DNA of 64,000 nt from Actinomycetes bacterium (GTDB lineage Bacteria; Actinomycetota; Thermoleophilia; RBG-16-64-13). The stretch's first letter is position 1; each line of letters opens with the position of its first letter. The stretch covers positions 372,001-436,000 of the forward strand of contig JAGXFW010000016.1 in assembly GCA_024637035.1 (NCBI GenBank). Reading direction: 5' to 3'. Shown one piece after another: positions 43,291-52,013 of this stretch. Below the pieces are notes generated by a model. The model ran no database searches. It was not told the DNA's origin and saw only the letters and a list, made by a program, of their open reading frames with translations. Made by a program: the position numbers and the translations under genes.

Positions 43291-45981
43291 CTACTTTGCC
43301 GAGAGCCAGTCCTCCCCCGCGCCGACGTCCACGACGAGCGGAGGGTCCATCGCGAAGGCGGCGACCATCTCTTCTACGGCGATCCGACTCACATCGTCGG
43401 CTTCGTCGCGACGGCACTCGAAGACCAGTTCGTCGTGCACCTGCAGCACAAGTCGGGCGTCGGCGGACTCCCGCGCGAGCCGCTCGCGACACCGGATCAT
43501 CGCAACCTTGATGATATCCGCGGCCGTACCCTGGATGATCGAGTTCACCGCAAGGCGTTCGCCGAGTTGTTTCGTCTGATGGTCTCCGGAGCGAAGTTCC
43601 GGGATAGGCCGACGACGGCCCATAAGCGTGGACACGAACCCTTGCCTCGTGGCATCGACGATGGTGGCGTCGATGAAGGCGCGCACCAGCGGTAACCGCT
43701 CGAAATAGCGCGCTATGTACGCCGCAGCCTCCTCGCGCGCGACGCCCAGCTGTTGCGCGAGGCCGAAGGGCGAGATGCCGTACATGATGCCGAAGTTGAC
43801 CGCCTTGGCCCAGCGGCGGCGTGTCTGTTCCGGCACCTGGGTATCACCTCCGAACACCTCCGCCGCCGTGCGCGCATGGATGTCCTCGCCGTGCCGAAAC
43901 GACTCCAGCAGTGCCGGTTCGCGCGAGATGTGGGCCATGACCCGTAGCTCGATCTGCGAGTAGTCGGCCACGACCAGGACGTTTCCCGCCTCCGCCGTGA
44001 AGCACCCCCGGATCCGCGTGCCCAGGTCCGTCCTGATGGGGATGTTCTGCAGGTTGGGATCGCTCGACGAGAGGCGGCCGGTCGCGGCCACGGTCTGGTG
44101 GAAGGTCGTGTGAAGTCGGCCGGTTCCCGGGTCCACCGCGTTCGGCAGAGTCAACAGGTAGGTCGAGAGGAGCTTCGTCAGCTCACGATACGTCTCGATG
44201 AGTCGGACGATGGGGTGCTGCCCGCGGAGCCCCTCCAGTGTGCGTGCGTCGGTCGAGTATCCCGTCTTGATCTTGCGCCCGCGCGGCAACCCGAGTCCAT
44301 CGAAGAGCACCCGGGCCAACTGCTGTGGAGACCCCAGGTTGAACTCCTCCCCCGCTTCCCGGTGGATCTCGTCTTCGAGCCCATCGAGTTGGTCCTCCAC
44401 CTTGGCGGTGATCTCTCCAAGGCGGTAGCAGTCGAGATGGATGCCGGCGTTCTCCATGTCGATGAGCACACGCGTGAGGGGCAGCTCCACTTCCTGGAAC
44501 AGATCCCACATGCCAGACTCCCGCAGCTCGCCCTCCTGCCGGTTCGCGAGTTCCAGGGCAGCCAGAGCCTCAGCGGCACCTCGGTCCACGCCTTCCGGCA
44601 GAGGCGCGAGACCCGCGTCGGCAAGGAGGTCGTCCAACCCGTACGAGCGCTTACCGGGAGACAGCAGATAGGCGGCCACCATGGTGTCGTGGCCGGCTTT
44701 GTCCAGAAGGGTGGTGAGCAGACGGTCGCTCTTGAGGTCGTGGCACACGGGTCGGCCACGGGCGAGAAGACCCTTCACGATACCGGCGACGGCTTCTGGA
44801 TCGTCCAGCCTCCGCGCGAGCGGCCCGACCGCGGCACCGCTCTTGCTGGTCGATGTCTGCACGAACCACACCCGCGACGTCTTGGCGGGCGAGCCATCGC
44901 GCACACCCGACGAGACCCCCAGCGCCTGGGTCCAATCGACAGCCCGTTCGAGGCCGGCGGGGAGCACCGGGCTCGTCGCCAGCAAGGGAGACCCGGCCTC
45001 CGGCGGGTCGGCATCGGGGACCGACGCCTCTTCCAAGACAGACGCCGGCAGCCGAGCGAGCAACGATGTGAACTCGAAACGCCGGAACAGAGTCAAGAGT
45101 CTGTCCCGATCGGGAGCCTGCCTGAGCATCTCGGCCACACGCATGTCGACCGGGACCTCCCGATCGATCAAGGCCAACGTCTTCGACATGCGGGCGACAT
45201 CCGCGTGCTCCGCGAGGAGTTCGCGACGCTTCGGACCCTTCACGCGGTCGATGCCCGCGAGCACACCTTCGAGCGAGCCGAACTCCTGCAGCAGGAGGGC
45301 CGCGGTCTTCTCTCCGATGCCCGGCACCCCGGGGATGTTGTCCGACGTGTCGCCTTTCAGCCCGATCAGGTCTGGGATGAGCAGCGGAGCCACACCGCAT
45401 TTGTCGGTGACTCCCGCCGGATCGTACACCCGCACCTCGGAGATGCCCTTGGTGTTCGCCATCACCGAGACCCGGTCCGTGACCAATTGAAGAGCGTCGC
45501 GATCACCCGTGACGATGACCACCTCGCGACCCTCGGCGTCGCCCTGGCGGGCCAGGGTGCCGAGGATATCGTCGGCCTCATACCCAGGTGCGCTCAGATT
45601 GACGAAGCCGAACGCCTCCGCAAGTTCGTAGAGATGCGGCCACTGCTCACGCAGAAGGTCGGGCATGGGCTTGCGCTGGGCCTTGTACTCCTCGAACTCC
45701 TTGTGGCGGAAGGTCTTCTCGCGCGAATCCCACGCGACTATGACAGCGGAGGGCTCGAACTCCACGAGGACCTTGATCATCATCGAGCAGAAACCGTAGA
45801 GCGCGTTGGTGGGGAACCCCTCCGACGTGGCGATGGTGTCGGGCAACGCGAAGAAGGCGCGGTACGCGAGGTTGTTGCCGTCGATGAGGAAGAGCGGTTT
45901 CCGATCCGTCACCGCGGGGGTGGGGTGCAGCGCCTCCGACTTGGGAGGTGAGGCGTGCTCTGGTGTGAGGTGGTCGTCCAC
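43291..45981 (-). CDS. polA: DNA polymerase I
   Basis: Repair and Okazaki-fragment processing polymerase. 896 aa. N-terminal 5' nuclease (~30-300: LFLIDGNNLAYRAFFALP, YEADDILGTLARQ, GLKGDTSDNIPGVPGIGEK). Middle 3'-5' exonuclease-like domain (~310-500), which lacks the FDTET motif and the third-motif Asp, so proofreading is probably lost. C-terminal polymerase with motif A DYSQIELRVMAHIS, motif B RRWAKAVNFGIMYGIS and motif C LVLQVHDELVFE. GTG start at 45981, six bases after TACAAT, hence probably leaderless. Confidence 0.96.
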   Translation of the reverse strand: MDDHLTPEHASPPKSEALHPTPAVTDRKPLFLIDGNNLAYRAFFALPDTIATSEGFPTNALYGFCSMMIKVLVEFEPSAVIVAWDSREKTFRHKEFEEYKAQRKPMPDLLREQWPHLYELAEAFGFVNLSAPGYEADDILGTLARQGDAEGREVVIVTGDRDALQLVTDRVSVMANTKGISEVRVYDPAGVTDKCGVAPLLIPDLIGLKGDTSDNIPGVPGIGEKTAALLLQEFGSLEGVLAGIDRVKGPKRRELLAEHADVARMSKTLALIDREVPVDMRVAEMLRQAPDRDRLLTLFRRFEFTSLLARLPASVLEEASVPDADPPEAGSPLLATSPVLPAGLERAVDWTQALGVSSGVRDGSPAKTSRVWFVQTSTSKSGAAVGPLARRLDDPEAVAGIVKGLLARGRPVCHDLKSDRLLTTLLDKAGHDTMVAAYLLSPGKRSYGLDDLLADAGLAPLPEGVDRGAAEALAALELANRQEGELRESGMWDLFQEVELPLTRVLIDMENAGIHLDCYRLGEITAKVEDQLDGLEDEIHREAGEEFNLGSPQQLARVLFDGLGLPRGRKIKTGYSTDARTLEGLRGQHPIVRLIETYRELTKLLSTYLLTLPNAVDPGTGRLHTTFHQTVAATGRLSSSDPNLQNIPIRTDLGTRIRGCFTAEAGNVLVVADYSQIELRVMAHISREPALLESFRHGEDIHARTAAEVFGGDTQVPEQTRRRWAKAVNFGIMYGISPFGLAQQLGVAREEAAAYIARYFERLPLVRAFIDATIVDATRQGFVSTLMGRRRPIPELRSGDHQTKQLGERLAVNSIIQGTAADIIKVAMIRCRERLARESADARLVLQVHDELVFECRRDEADDVSRIAVEEMVAAFAMDPPLVVDVGAGEDWLSAK

Positions 45982-45987
45982 CCCCAG

Positions 45988-45993
45988 ATTGTA
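45988..45993 (-). promoter_or_regulatory. -10 box of polA (leaderless layout)
   Basis: Minus-strand TACAAT followed after six bases (CTGGGG) by the GTG start of polA. No ribosome site at a normal position. Same layout as coaE. Confidence 0.55.
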
Positions 45994-46100
45994 TCCCCCC
46001 TGGCGCGGCGGCGCGGCGGCGGCGCCGGAACAGGGGCTCCTCCCGGGTTGGTGGAGCGCGACCGCCCGCCCCCCGGGGTCGGTCGCGCTCCGACTCGAGC

Positions 46101-46273
46101 CCTAGCAGGCTGTTGAAGAATGGACGCTTCGCCGCCAGGGCGCGATGGGCACGCGTGAGGCAAGGACGCAGGGAGCGCTCGTAGCAGCGCTACGTGCGCG
46201 ACCGAGGACGCCGCATCGCGCCGTCCAGTGCGTTCTGGCGGCCAAGGCTTCGATCTTCAACAGCCTTCCTAGG
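46101..46273. repeat. 173-bp terminal-inverted-repeat element (MITE/REP-like), full copy
   Basis: Ends cctagcaggctgttgaaga and tcttcaacagccttcctagg are near-perfect inverted repeats (one extra base and one mismatch). The interior holds smaller palindromes, including gcgctcgtagcagcgc. No ORF of note. The right half matches the shorter copy at 1752-1829. It abuts the TAG stop of the neighbouring FMN-domain gene, as the other copy does with rubrerythrin. Confidence 0.75.
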
Positions 46274-47851
46274 CTACACGCCCAGGATAGTGTCCACTTC
46301 AGCCGCGTCCAGATCCATGATGTAGGGGATGCCCGACACCGCGGATGCCTCTGGCGTCAAACACGTGAGATCGTCCCGCGTGAGGTGCCCGAGCGAGAAC
46401 TTGCGCGAGCCGGCCATCAGCTGACGCAATCCTTGAGCGAGCCGTTGGGTATACCCGTACACGCCCACGGCGCCATCCGGCACCGGTCCGATGTCCGCGT
46501 ACTCCTCGTTCAGCAGGAGGCTTGAAGCGAAGACGGCATCGCGCGTGTGACCGTGCTTCAACACGTGCTTGGGAAGATCGGCATCGTCGATGTGCCGACC
46601 CACTGTCGCCCCGACCATCGCCGCTGTGAGCGGAGCGCGGGCCATGCCGACGAGACTCACGAATGGGGAGCCCATGGCGATGGCTTTGAACAGGTGGTCC
46701 TCAAGGGAGAATCCGCCGGCGATAGCTATGGGAGGTACGTATTCCCCGGCAGCGGCGAGACGCGCCGCGAACTGGTAGGTGAGGGAAGCCAGGTAGAACG
46801 TCGGGATCCCCCACTCGTTCATCATGCGCCACGGGCTCATGCCGGTGCCGCCACCGGCCCCGTCGACAGTAAGTAGATCGAGCTTCGTTTCGGAGGCGAA
46901 CTTTATCGCACGAGCGAGGTCCGCCGGCCGATAGGCCCCCGTCTTCAGGAACACGTAGGAGGCACCGGCGTCTCGAAGCTGACCGACTCGCTCGTGGAAG
47001 CCGTCGCGGGTCACCATGCCCACTCTGCTGTGACGCTCGAACTCTTGGAATGCCCGGCCAAAACCCAACTCGGCCTCATGACCTACGGGATCGGGCAGCA
47101 CCAGGTAGCCACGTTCGCGCAGCATGCGGGCCTTCTCAAGATCGGTGATCTTGACCTCGCCGCCGATGTCCTTGGCGCCCTGCCCCCACTTCAACTCGAC
47201 AGCCCGGATTCCCAACTCCTTCACCGCGTACTCCAACACCCCAAGCCGACTGTCTTCGACATTCTCCTGCACCACGATCGCTCCGCCACCGCGGGCGTAC
47301 TTGCGGTAGAGGTCCACCCGCCTTCTCAACTCCGGCGCGTCTTCGATCCGGCTTCCCGAGCCATTGTTGATGACCGCTTCCTCGTCCATTCCGACGACGT
47401 TCTCACCGATCGTCAGCATGATCCCCGAGATAGCACAACCGATCGCAAGCCCCTCCCAGTGGCGACGGGCCACGTCGGTGGACCCGAGGCCGGGCACCAC
47501 TATGGGCAGTTTCAGCCGGATCGCGCCATCGTGCCCCAGAGCGACCGAGAGGTCGACGTTGGAGAACACCGCCTCGTCTGAGTCGGCCGCGACACCATGC
47601 GCGCCCACGGCGGTGCCCATGATCGAGAGGTGGGAGTAGTCGACCGGGTAGTCCTTCTGCGCGGCCGAAGTCATGTGGCCGTACGGTTGCGGGTAGAGCA
47701 TCTCGGCCCCGCGAAGGGCCGACTGCCCGACCTCGCAATAGCCAGGGCAATCGTCTTGACATACAGCGCACAGCCCGCTTTGCGGGTTTACATCACTCAA
47801 CCTCGAGCGTGTGCCCGTGGCACCCGACCTGTTGTTGTACGAAAGATTCAT
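46274..47851 (-). CDS. FMN-binding glutamate-synthase-family protein
   Basis: 525 aa from the ATG at 47851, behind a G-rich site. An N-terminal Cys-rich part (~18-40: CAVCQDDCPGYCEVGQSALRG) is followed by the FMN-binding barrel of the large glutamate synthase subunit: HLSIMGTAVGAHGVA, ELKWGQGAKDIGGEVK, LLTVDGAGGGTGMSP and IAIAGGFSLEDHLFKAIAMG. It has no amidotransferase or GXGXG domain. Homologues are annotated as glutamate synthase-related; the reaction is not settled. It is separated from glnA by a hairpin, so it may be transcribed alone. The stop is TAG. Confidence 0.8.
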   Translation of the reverse strand: MNLSYNNRSGATGTRSRLSDVNPQSGLCAVCQDDCPGYCEVGQSALRGAEMLYPQPYGHMTSAAQKDYPVDYSHLSIMGTAVGAHGVAADSDEAVFSNVDLSVALGHDGAIRLKLPIVVPGLGSTDVARRHWEGLAIGCAISGIMLTIGENVVGMDEEAVINNGSGSRIEDAPELRRRVDLYRKYARGGGAIVVQENVEDSRLGVLEYAVKELGIRAVELKWGQGAKDIGGEVKITDLEKARMLRERGYLVLPDPVGHEAELGFGRAFQEFERHSRVGMVTRDGFHERVGQLRDAGASYVFLKTGAYRPADLARAIKFASETKLDLLTVDGAGGGTGMSPWRMMNEWGIPTFYLASLTYQFAARLAAAGEYVPPIAIAGGFSLEDHLFKAIAMGSPFVSLVGMARAPLTAAMVGATVGRHIDDADLPKHVLKHGHTRDAVFASSLLLNEEYADIGPVPDGAVGVYGYTQRLAQGLRQLMAGSRKFSLGHLTRDDLTCLTPEASAVSGIPYIMDLDAAEVDTILGV

Positions 47852-48039
47852 GCTGCCCCCCGGCCTCGGATTGTATTGCGACCTGTCGCTCAGTCCTTCG
47901 GAGCGAAGCGAAGACAGCGGCTTCCAGGACATCGGGCCAAGGATATGTGTTCACGTGTAGTCGCCGCTTAGCCATTTGTATGGACTTCCAGGTCGGACGA
48001 TGCTCCATGTGTACACGCGTGTGGGCGGCGAATGTGAAC

Positions 48040-48070
48040 GGCGCGCCCGGGAAGTGATCCCGGGCGCGCC
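48040..48070 (-). terminator. Strong hairpin downstream of glnA
   Basis: Perfect 13-base-pair stem GGCGCGCCCGGGA / TCCCGGGCGCGCC, loop agtga. No T-run. It lies 71 bases past the glnA stop. Confidence 0.6.
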
Positions 48071-48140
48071 ACTGGACGCTACTGCCGCGGCGGCTCTGGG
48101 TCGCCCGGCGGCGGGCCGGGCGCGGAGCCGCTGTTCGCTT

Positions 48141-49472
48141 CTAAAGTACGGCCAGGTACCTGTCCAACTCGTAGGGAGTGACGATGGCCTTGTACTCGTC
48201 CCACTCCGCCTGCTTGTTGCGGATCAGATACTCGAAGACGTGGTCGCCGAGAGCCTCACGCATGAGCGAGGACCCCTTGAACTCCTGGATGGCCTCGTGC
48301 AGATCGACGGGAAGCGACGAGATGCCCGCGGCATCCCGCTCGCCTTCGGTCATCTCGTAGATGTTGTTGGTGGATTCCGGGGCGAGCTCGTAGCCCTCTT
48401 CGATGCCCTTCAGGCCGGCCGCCAGCATCACGGCGAAAGCGAGATACGGGTTGCAGGCGGGGTCGGGGTTGCGCATCTCGACCCGCGTGGCCGTTTCCTT
48501 GCCCGGCTTGTACATGGGCACCCGCACCATCGCCGAGCGGTTGCGCCGCGCCCAGCAGCAGTAGATGGGAGCTTCGTAGCCGGGAACCAGGCGCTTGTAG
48601 GAGTTCACCCACTGGTTGGTAACCAGACACATCTCACGCGCATGCTTCAGCAGCCCGGCGATGTACGACTTGCCCACAGCCGAGAGGTGGTACTCGTCGT
48701 CGGCGTCGAAGAAGGAGTTCCTCGGACCGGTGAACAGCGACTGATGGGTGTGCATGCCCGAGCCGTTCTCGCCGAAGATGGGTTTGGGCATGAACGTGGC
48801 GTACATACCGCGGGCCTGCGCGACCTCTTTGACAGTGAGGCGGTACGTCATCACCTGGTCGGCCATGACGAGAGCTTCCTTGTAGCGCAGGTCGATCTCG
48901 TGCTGCGACGGCGCCACTTCATGATGCGAGTACTCGACATCGATGCCAAGGTCCTGGAGCGCGAGGATGGTGTCGCGACGAAGGTCGGTGGCCACATCGA
49001 GGGGCGTCAGATCGAAGTAGCCGCCACGATCGAGCACCTCCGTGCCCTTGCTGTCCTTGAAGTAGAAGAACTCCAACTCCGGACCCAGATACATCGTGTA
49101 ACCCAAGTCCGACGCCTTCTTCAGAGTGCGCCGCAGGATATGTCGCGGGTCGCCGGGGAAGGGTGTTCCATCGGGCCGCTGGATGTCGCAGAACATGCGG
49201 GCCGTGCCACCCGAACTGCGTCGCCAGGGCAATACGTTGAAGGTGGACGGATCAGGCATGGCGACCATGTCGGATTCCTGGATGCGCGTGAAGCCTTCAA
49301 TGGACGATCCATCGAAACCCATGCCCTCTTCGAACGCCGATTCGAGTTCGGAGGGGGTCACCGCGAAGCTCTTAAGGATCCCGAGGACGTCGGTGAACCA
49401 GAAACGCACGAATTTGATGTCCTGATCCCGTACTACGCGGAGGACGTCGTCCTTCGTCATGCCGTTGCCCAT
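48141..49472 (-). CDS. glnA: Glutamine synthetase, type I-alpha
   Basis: Makes glutamine from glutamate, ammonia and ATP; dodecamer. 443 aa, the length of the alpha subtype (Bacillus-like), without the extra insert of the beta subtype. Seen: RFWFTDVLGILKSF, FDGSSIEGFTRIQESD with the feedback Arg, FGENGSGMHTHQS, KRLVPGYEAPIYCCW, RNPDPACNPYLAFA. NIYEM near the C-terminus keeps a Tyr, but the context does not match an adenylylation site. Regulation is probably by feedback and protein partners. ATG behind AGGAAGG. The stop is TAG. Confidence 0.95.
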   Translation of the reverse strand: MGNGMTKDDVLRVVRDQDIKFVRFWFTDVLGILKSFAVTPSELESAFEEGMGFDGSSIEGFTRIQESDMVAMPDPSTFNVLPWRRSSGGTARMFCDIQRPDGTPFPGDPRHILRRTLKKASDLGYTMYLGPELEFFYFKDSKGTEVLDRGGYFDLTPLDVATDLRRDTILALQDLGIDVEYSHHEVAPSQHEIDLRYKEALVMADQVMTYRLTVKEVAQARGMYATFMPKPIFGENGSGMHTHQSLFTGPRNSFFDADDEYHLSAVGKSYIAGLLKHAREMCLVTNQWVNSYKRLVPGYEAPIYCCWARRNRSAMVRVPMYKPGKETATRVEMRNPDPACNPYLAFAVMLAAGLKGIEEGYELAPESTNNIYEMTEGERDAAGISSLPVDLHEAIQEFKGSSLMREALGDHVFEYLIRNKQAEWDEYKAIVTPYELDRYLAVL

Positions 49473-49514
49473 GAACTGACCTTCCTGGTGAGTCGTTGGT
49501 GGAACCTAGCTGTG

Positions 49515-49543
49515 AGAGTACCGGCCCTTGGCCATAGGAACAA
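49515..49543 (-). promoter_or_regulatory. Promoter of glnA
   Basis: Minus strand: TTGTTC (49543-49538), 17 bases, TACTCT (49520-49515). It sits in the 119-base gap after the glutamate synthase operon, so glnA can be expressed alone. Confidence 0.5.
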
Positions 49544-49591
49544 CACCATGGGGGCCAGCTTTGGACCCAAGTGTATTAGCCATTTGGACAA

Positions 49592-50467
49592 TCAGTACGC
49601 GTAGAGCTTGCCGTACGGACGGTGGGTGAAGGGGGCTATCTTGCCGAAGGGCTGGGATAGCACCTCGGTCGCGTCGAGTGCGTGCACGCGGCAGAAATCG
49701 GTGACCAACTCCTCGATGCGGGCCGCGTCTTCGGGAGTCGGGTCGACCACGCTCACCTCTTTGCCCAGTTGGTGCCCCTGCACCGACCCGCGAACGTAGA
49801 TCACCCCGCCGTGCATGCCCGTGCCCACGTACGAACCCAGGATCGGCTCGCTCGAATCGCCGAGGCCGAGTAGGATCATCTCGCCCCCGGCCATGTACTC
49901 ACCGAAGAAGTCGCGGGCATGGCCGCCGATGACTATGACCGGGTGCTGCTCCCCGTAGGCCTTCATGTGGATGCCCACACGGTAGCCCACGTCGCCGAGG
50001 ACGTAGACCCGGCCGCCGCGCATGCCATAGCCGACCACGTCGCCCGCATCGCCGCGCACGACCACCAGGCCCCTGTTCATGGTGTTGGCGATACCGTCTT
50101 GTGCGTTGTCGTCCACGATGACCGTGGGACCGTCCATGAAGGTGGCCAGGTCGTTGCCGGGCACACCGTTGACCATGATGGTGAGGTGGTCTGCGCTGAT
50201 GCCGGCGCCGATGTAGCGTTGACCGTTGATGTTATCGAGCATGACGGTCGTCATGCCCTCCCCCACAAGCATCCGGATCTGCTCGTTCAGAGTCTTGTAA
50301 TAGACGCCTCTCGCGTCGATGTGGGCCGTGTCGCCGTCGCGGGTCACCAGGCCGTTCTCGAGGCCGGGTTGGCCCGCCGTGATGCGCGCGGGCTCGATGC
50401 CCGTGGGCCCGCGCCGGGCGGGGCCGGTGGGTACGCTGCGCACTGATTCCGACGACGGTGTCATCAT
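49592..50467 (-). CDS. Glutamate synthase GXGXG-domain subunit
   Basis: Stand-alone version of the C-terminal structural domain of the large glutamate synthase subunit. 291 aa. A right-handed beta-helix with repeated Gly motifs: GAGISADHLTIMVNG, GDAGDVVGYGMRGGRVYVLG, GGHARDFFGEYMAGG and GTGMHGGVIYVRG. It should pack against the FMN-domain and amidotransferase subunits encoded just upstream. The ATGATG start follows GGGAGAG. Split synthases of this kind are known in archaea and some bacteria. Confidence 0.9.
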   Translation of the reverse strand: MMTPSSESVRSVPTGPARRGPTGIEPARITAGQPGLENGLVTRDGDTAHIDARGVYYKTLNEQIRMLVGEGMTTVMLDNINGQRYIGAGISADHLTIMVNGVPGNDLATFMDGPTVIVDDNAQDGIANTMNRGLVVVRGDAGDVVGYGMRGGRVYVLGDVGYRVGIHMKAYGEQHPVIVIGGHARDFFGEYMAGGEMILLGLGDSSEPILGSYVGTGMHGGVIYVRGSVQGHQLGKEVSVVDPTPEDAARIEELVTDFCRVHALDATEVLSQPFGKIAPFTHRPYGKLYAY

Positions 50468-50477
50468 CCAGCTCTCC

Positions 50478-52004
50478 CTAGTGGCCGACGCCGGCCTGCT
50501 TCACGCCGATGATGTCCATGGTCGTCTGGTCGAGTCCGAGCGCGCGCAGGCGTTCCCGGCTGCCGCGCAGACTCTCGATGGCGTTCACCCCGACGGCGCC
50601 AAGCACCTCGGCGATCTCGTGACTCCACGCCCGGATGAGGTTGGAGACGCGTTCGGCGCCCCACTCCGGATCAAGGCGGCGCGTCAGTTCCGGGCGCTGG
50701 GTGGTTATTCCCCACGAGCAACAACCCGTGTGGCACTTCTGACAGACGTGACAGCCCATGGCGACCAACAACGCAGTGCCCACCCCGCAGGCGTCGGCGC
50801 CGAGGGCGATAGCCTTGACGATGTCGGCCGAACTCCGGATACCGCCTGCGGCGACGATGGAAGCGCGGTTGCGGATGCCCTCGTCGCGCAGACGCTGGTC
50901 GACGACCGCGATCGCGATCTCGATAGGGATACCCACGTGGTCGCGGATGATGGTGGGAGCCGCCCCGGTGCCGCCCTTGAAACCGTCGAGGTAGACGATG
51001 TCGGCTCCCGCCCGCACGACGCCGGAGGCGATGGCTGCCACGTTGTGCACGCAGGCGATCTTCACCGAGACCGGCTTGTAGCCGGTGGCCTCTTTGATGG
51101 CGTAGATCAGCTGCCGCAAGTCCTCGATCGAGTAGATGTCGTGATGTGGCGCAGGCGAGAGCGCGTCGGTGCCCTGGGGGATCATGCGCGTGGTCGAGAC
51201 CTGTTCGTCGATCTTCTCGCCGGGAAGGTGGCCACCGATGCCGGGCTTGGCTCCCTGGCCTATCTTGATCTCCACCGCCGCGCCGGCCTGCAGGTAGTCG
51301 GCATGCACGCCGAAGCGGCCCGAAGCGCACTGCACGATGATGTTGTCCTGGTAGGGCTCGAGATCGGCGTGCAACCCGCCTTCGCCCGTGTTCATGAACG
51401 TGCCCGACGCCTTCGCCGCCATGGCCAGGGCCCGATGTACGTTCAGCGACACCGACCCGAAGCTCATACCCCCGAACACGATCGGGGTCTCGAGCATCAG
51501 TTGCGGGTCGAGTTCGGTGAGGAGCTTCGGAGGCCCCCCGTCGCCGTTCCCATACCCCACCTCGATGGAGTCGGGCTTGCGGCCCAAGAACGTGCGCAAC
51601 TCCATGGGCTCGCGCAGCGGGTCGATCGAGGGATTGGTCACCTGGCACGCGTCGAGCAACAAATGATCGAATATGCGCAGGTATGGCTTGTCGGTGCCCA
51701 TGCCGGTGAGCAACACGCCGCCCGTCTCGGCCTGCCGCCAGATCGCCTTCCGGAGGCCGGACGACATACTGTCGGACTCCTTGTAGGCGAGGGGGTTCTT
51801 CTCGATGGTTATCGCGTCGGCCGGGCAGAAGGTGACGCAGCGATGGCACGCCGCACACTTGGAGTGGTCGGGCATCGGGCGATCGTCGGCATCGAGATGG
51901 TACACATTCCAGCCGCACTGGTGAACGCAACGCCCGCACTTGATGCACGCCTCGCGGTCGATGCGCACTCGGAACTCGGGTCTGACGAAAGTCATCTCAG
52001 TCAT
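50478..52004 (-). CDS. Glutamate synthase FMN-domain subunit with 2[4Fe-4S] ferredoxin domain
   Basis: Synthase core, 508 aa. N-terminal ferredoxin domain (~18-75) with CIKCGRCVHQCGWNV and CAACHRCVTFCPADAI. Then the FMN barrel: PIVFGGMSFGSVSLNVHRAL, EIKIGQGAKPGIGGHLPGEK, YLDGFKGGTGAAPTI and IVAAGGIRSSADIVKAIALG. CHVCQKCHTGCCSWGITTQ near the C-terminus matches the region that binds the third iron-sulfur cluster in GltB. It makes glutamate from 2-oxoglutarate and ammonia channelled from the amidotransferase subunit. No GltD is nearby; electrons must come through ferredoxin or the Hdr-like protein. Confidence 0.93.
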   Translation of the reverse strand: MTEMTFVRPEFRVRIDREACIKCGRCVHQCGWNVYHLDADDRPMPDHSKCAACHRCVTFCPADAITIEKNPLAYKESDSMSSGLRKAIWRQAETGGVLLTGMGTDKPYLRIFDHLLLDACQVTNPSIDPLREPMELRTFLGRKPDSIEVGYGNGDGGPPKLLTELDPQLMLETPIVFGGMSFGSVSLNVHRALAMAAKASGTFMNTGEGGLHADLEPYQDNIIVQCASGRFGVHADYLQAGAAVEIKIGQGAKPGIGGHLPGEKIDEQVSTTRMIPQGTDALSPAPHHDIYSIEDLRQLIYAIKEATGYKPVSVKIACVHNVAAIASGVVRAGADIVYLDGFKGGTGAAPTIIRDHVGIPIEIAIAVVDQRLRDEGIRNRASIVAAGGIRSSADIVKAIALGADACGVGTALLVAMGCHVCQKCHTGCCSWGITTQRPELTRRLDPEWGAERVSNLIRAWSHEIAEVLGAVGVNAIESLRGSRERLRALGLDQTTMDIIGVKQAGVGH

Positions 52005-52013
52005 GGCAGACCT

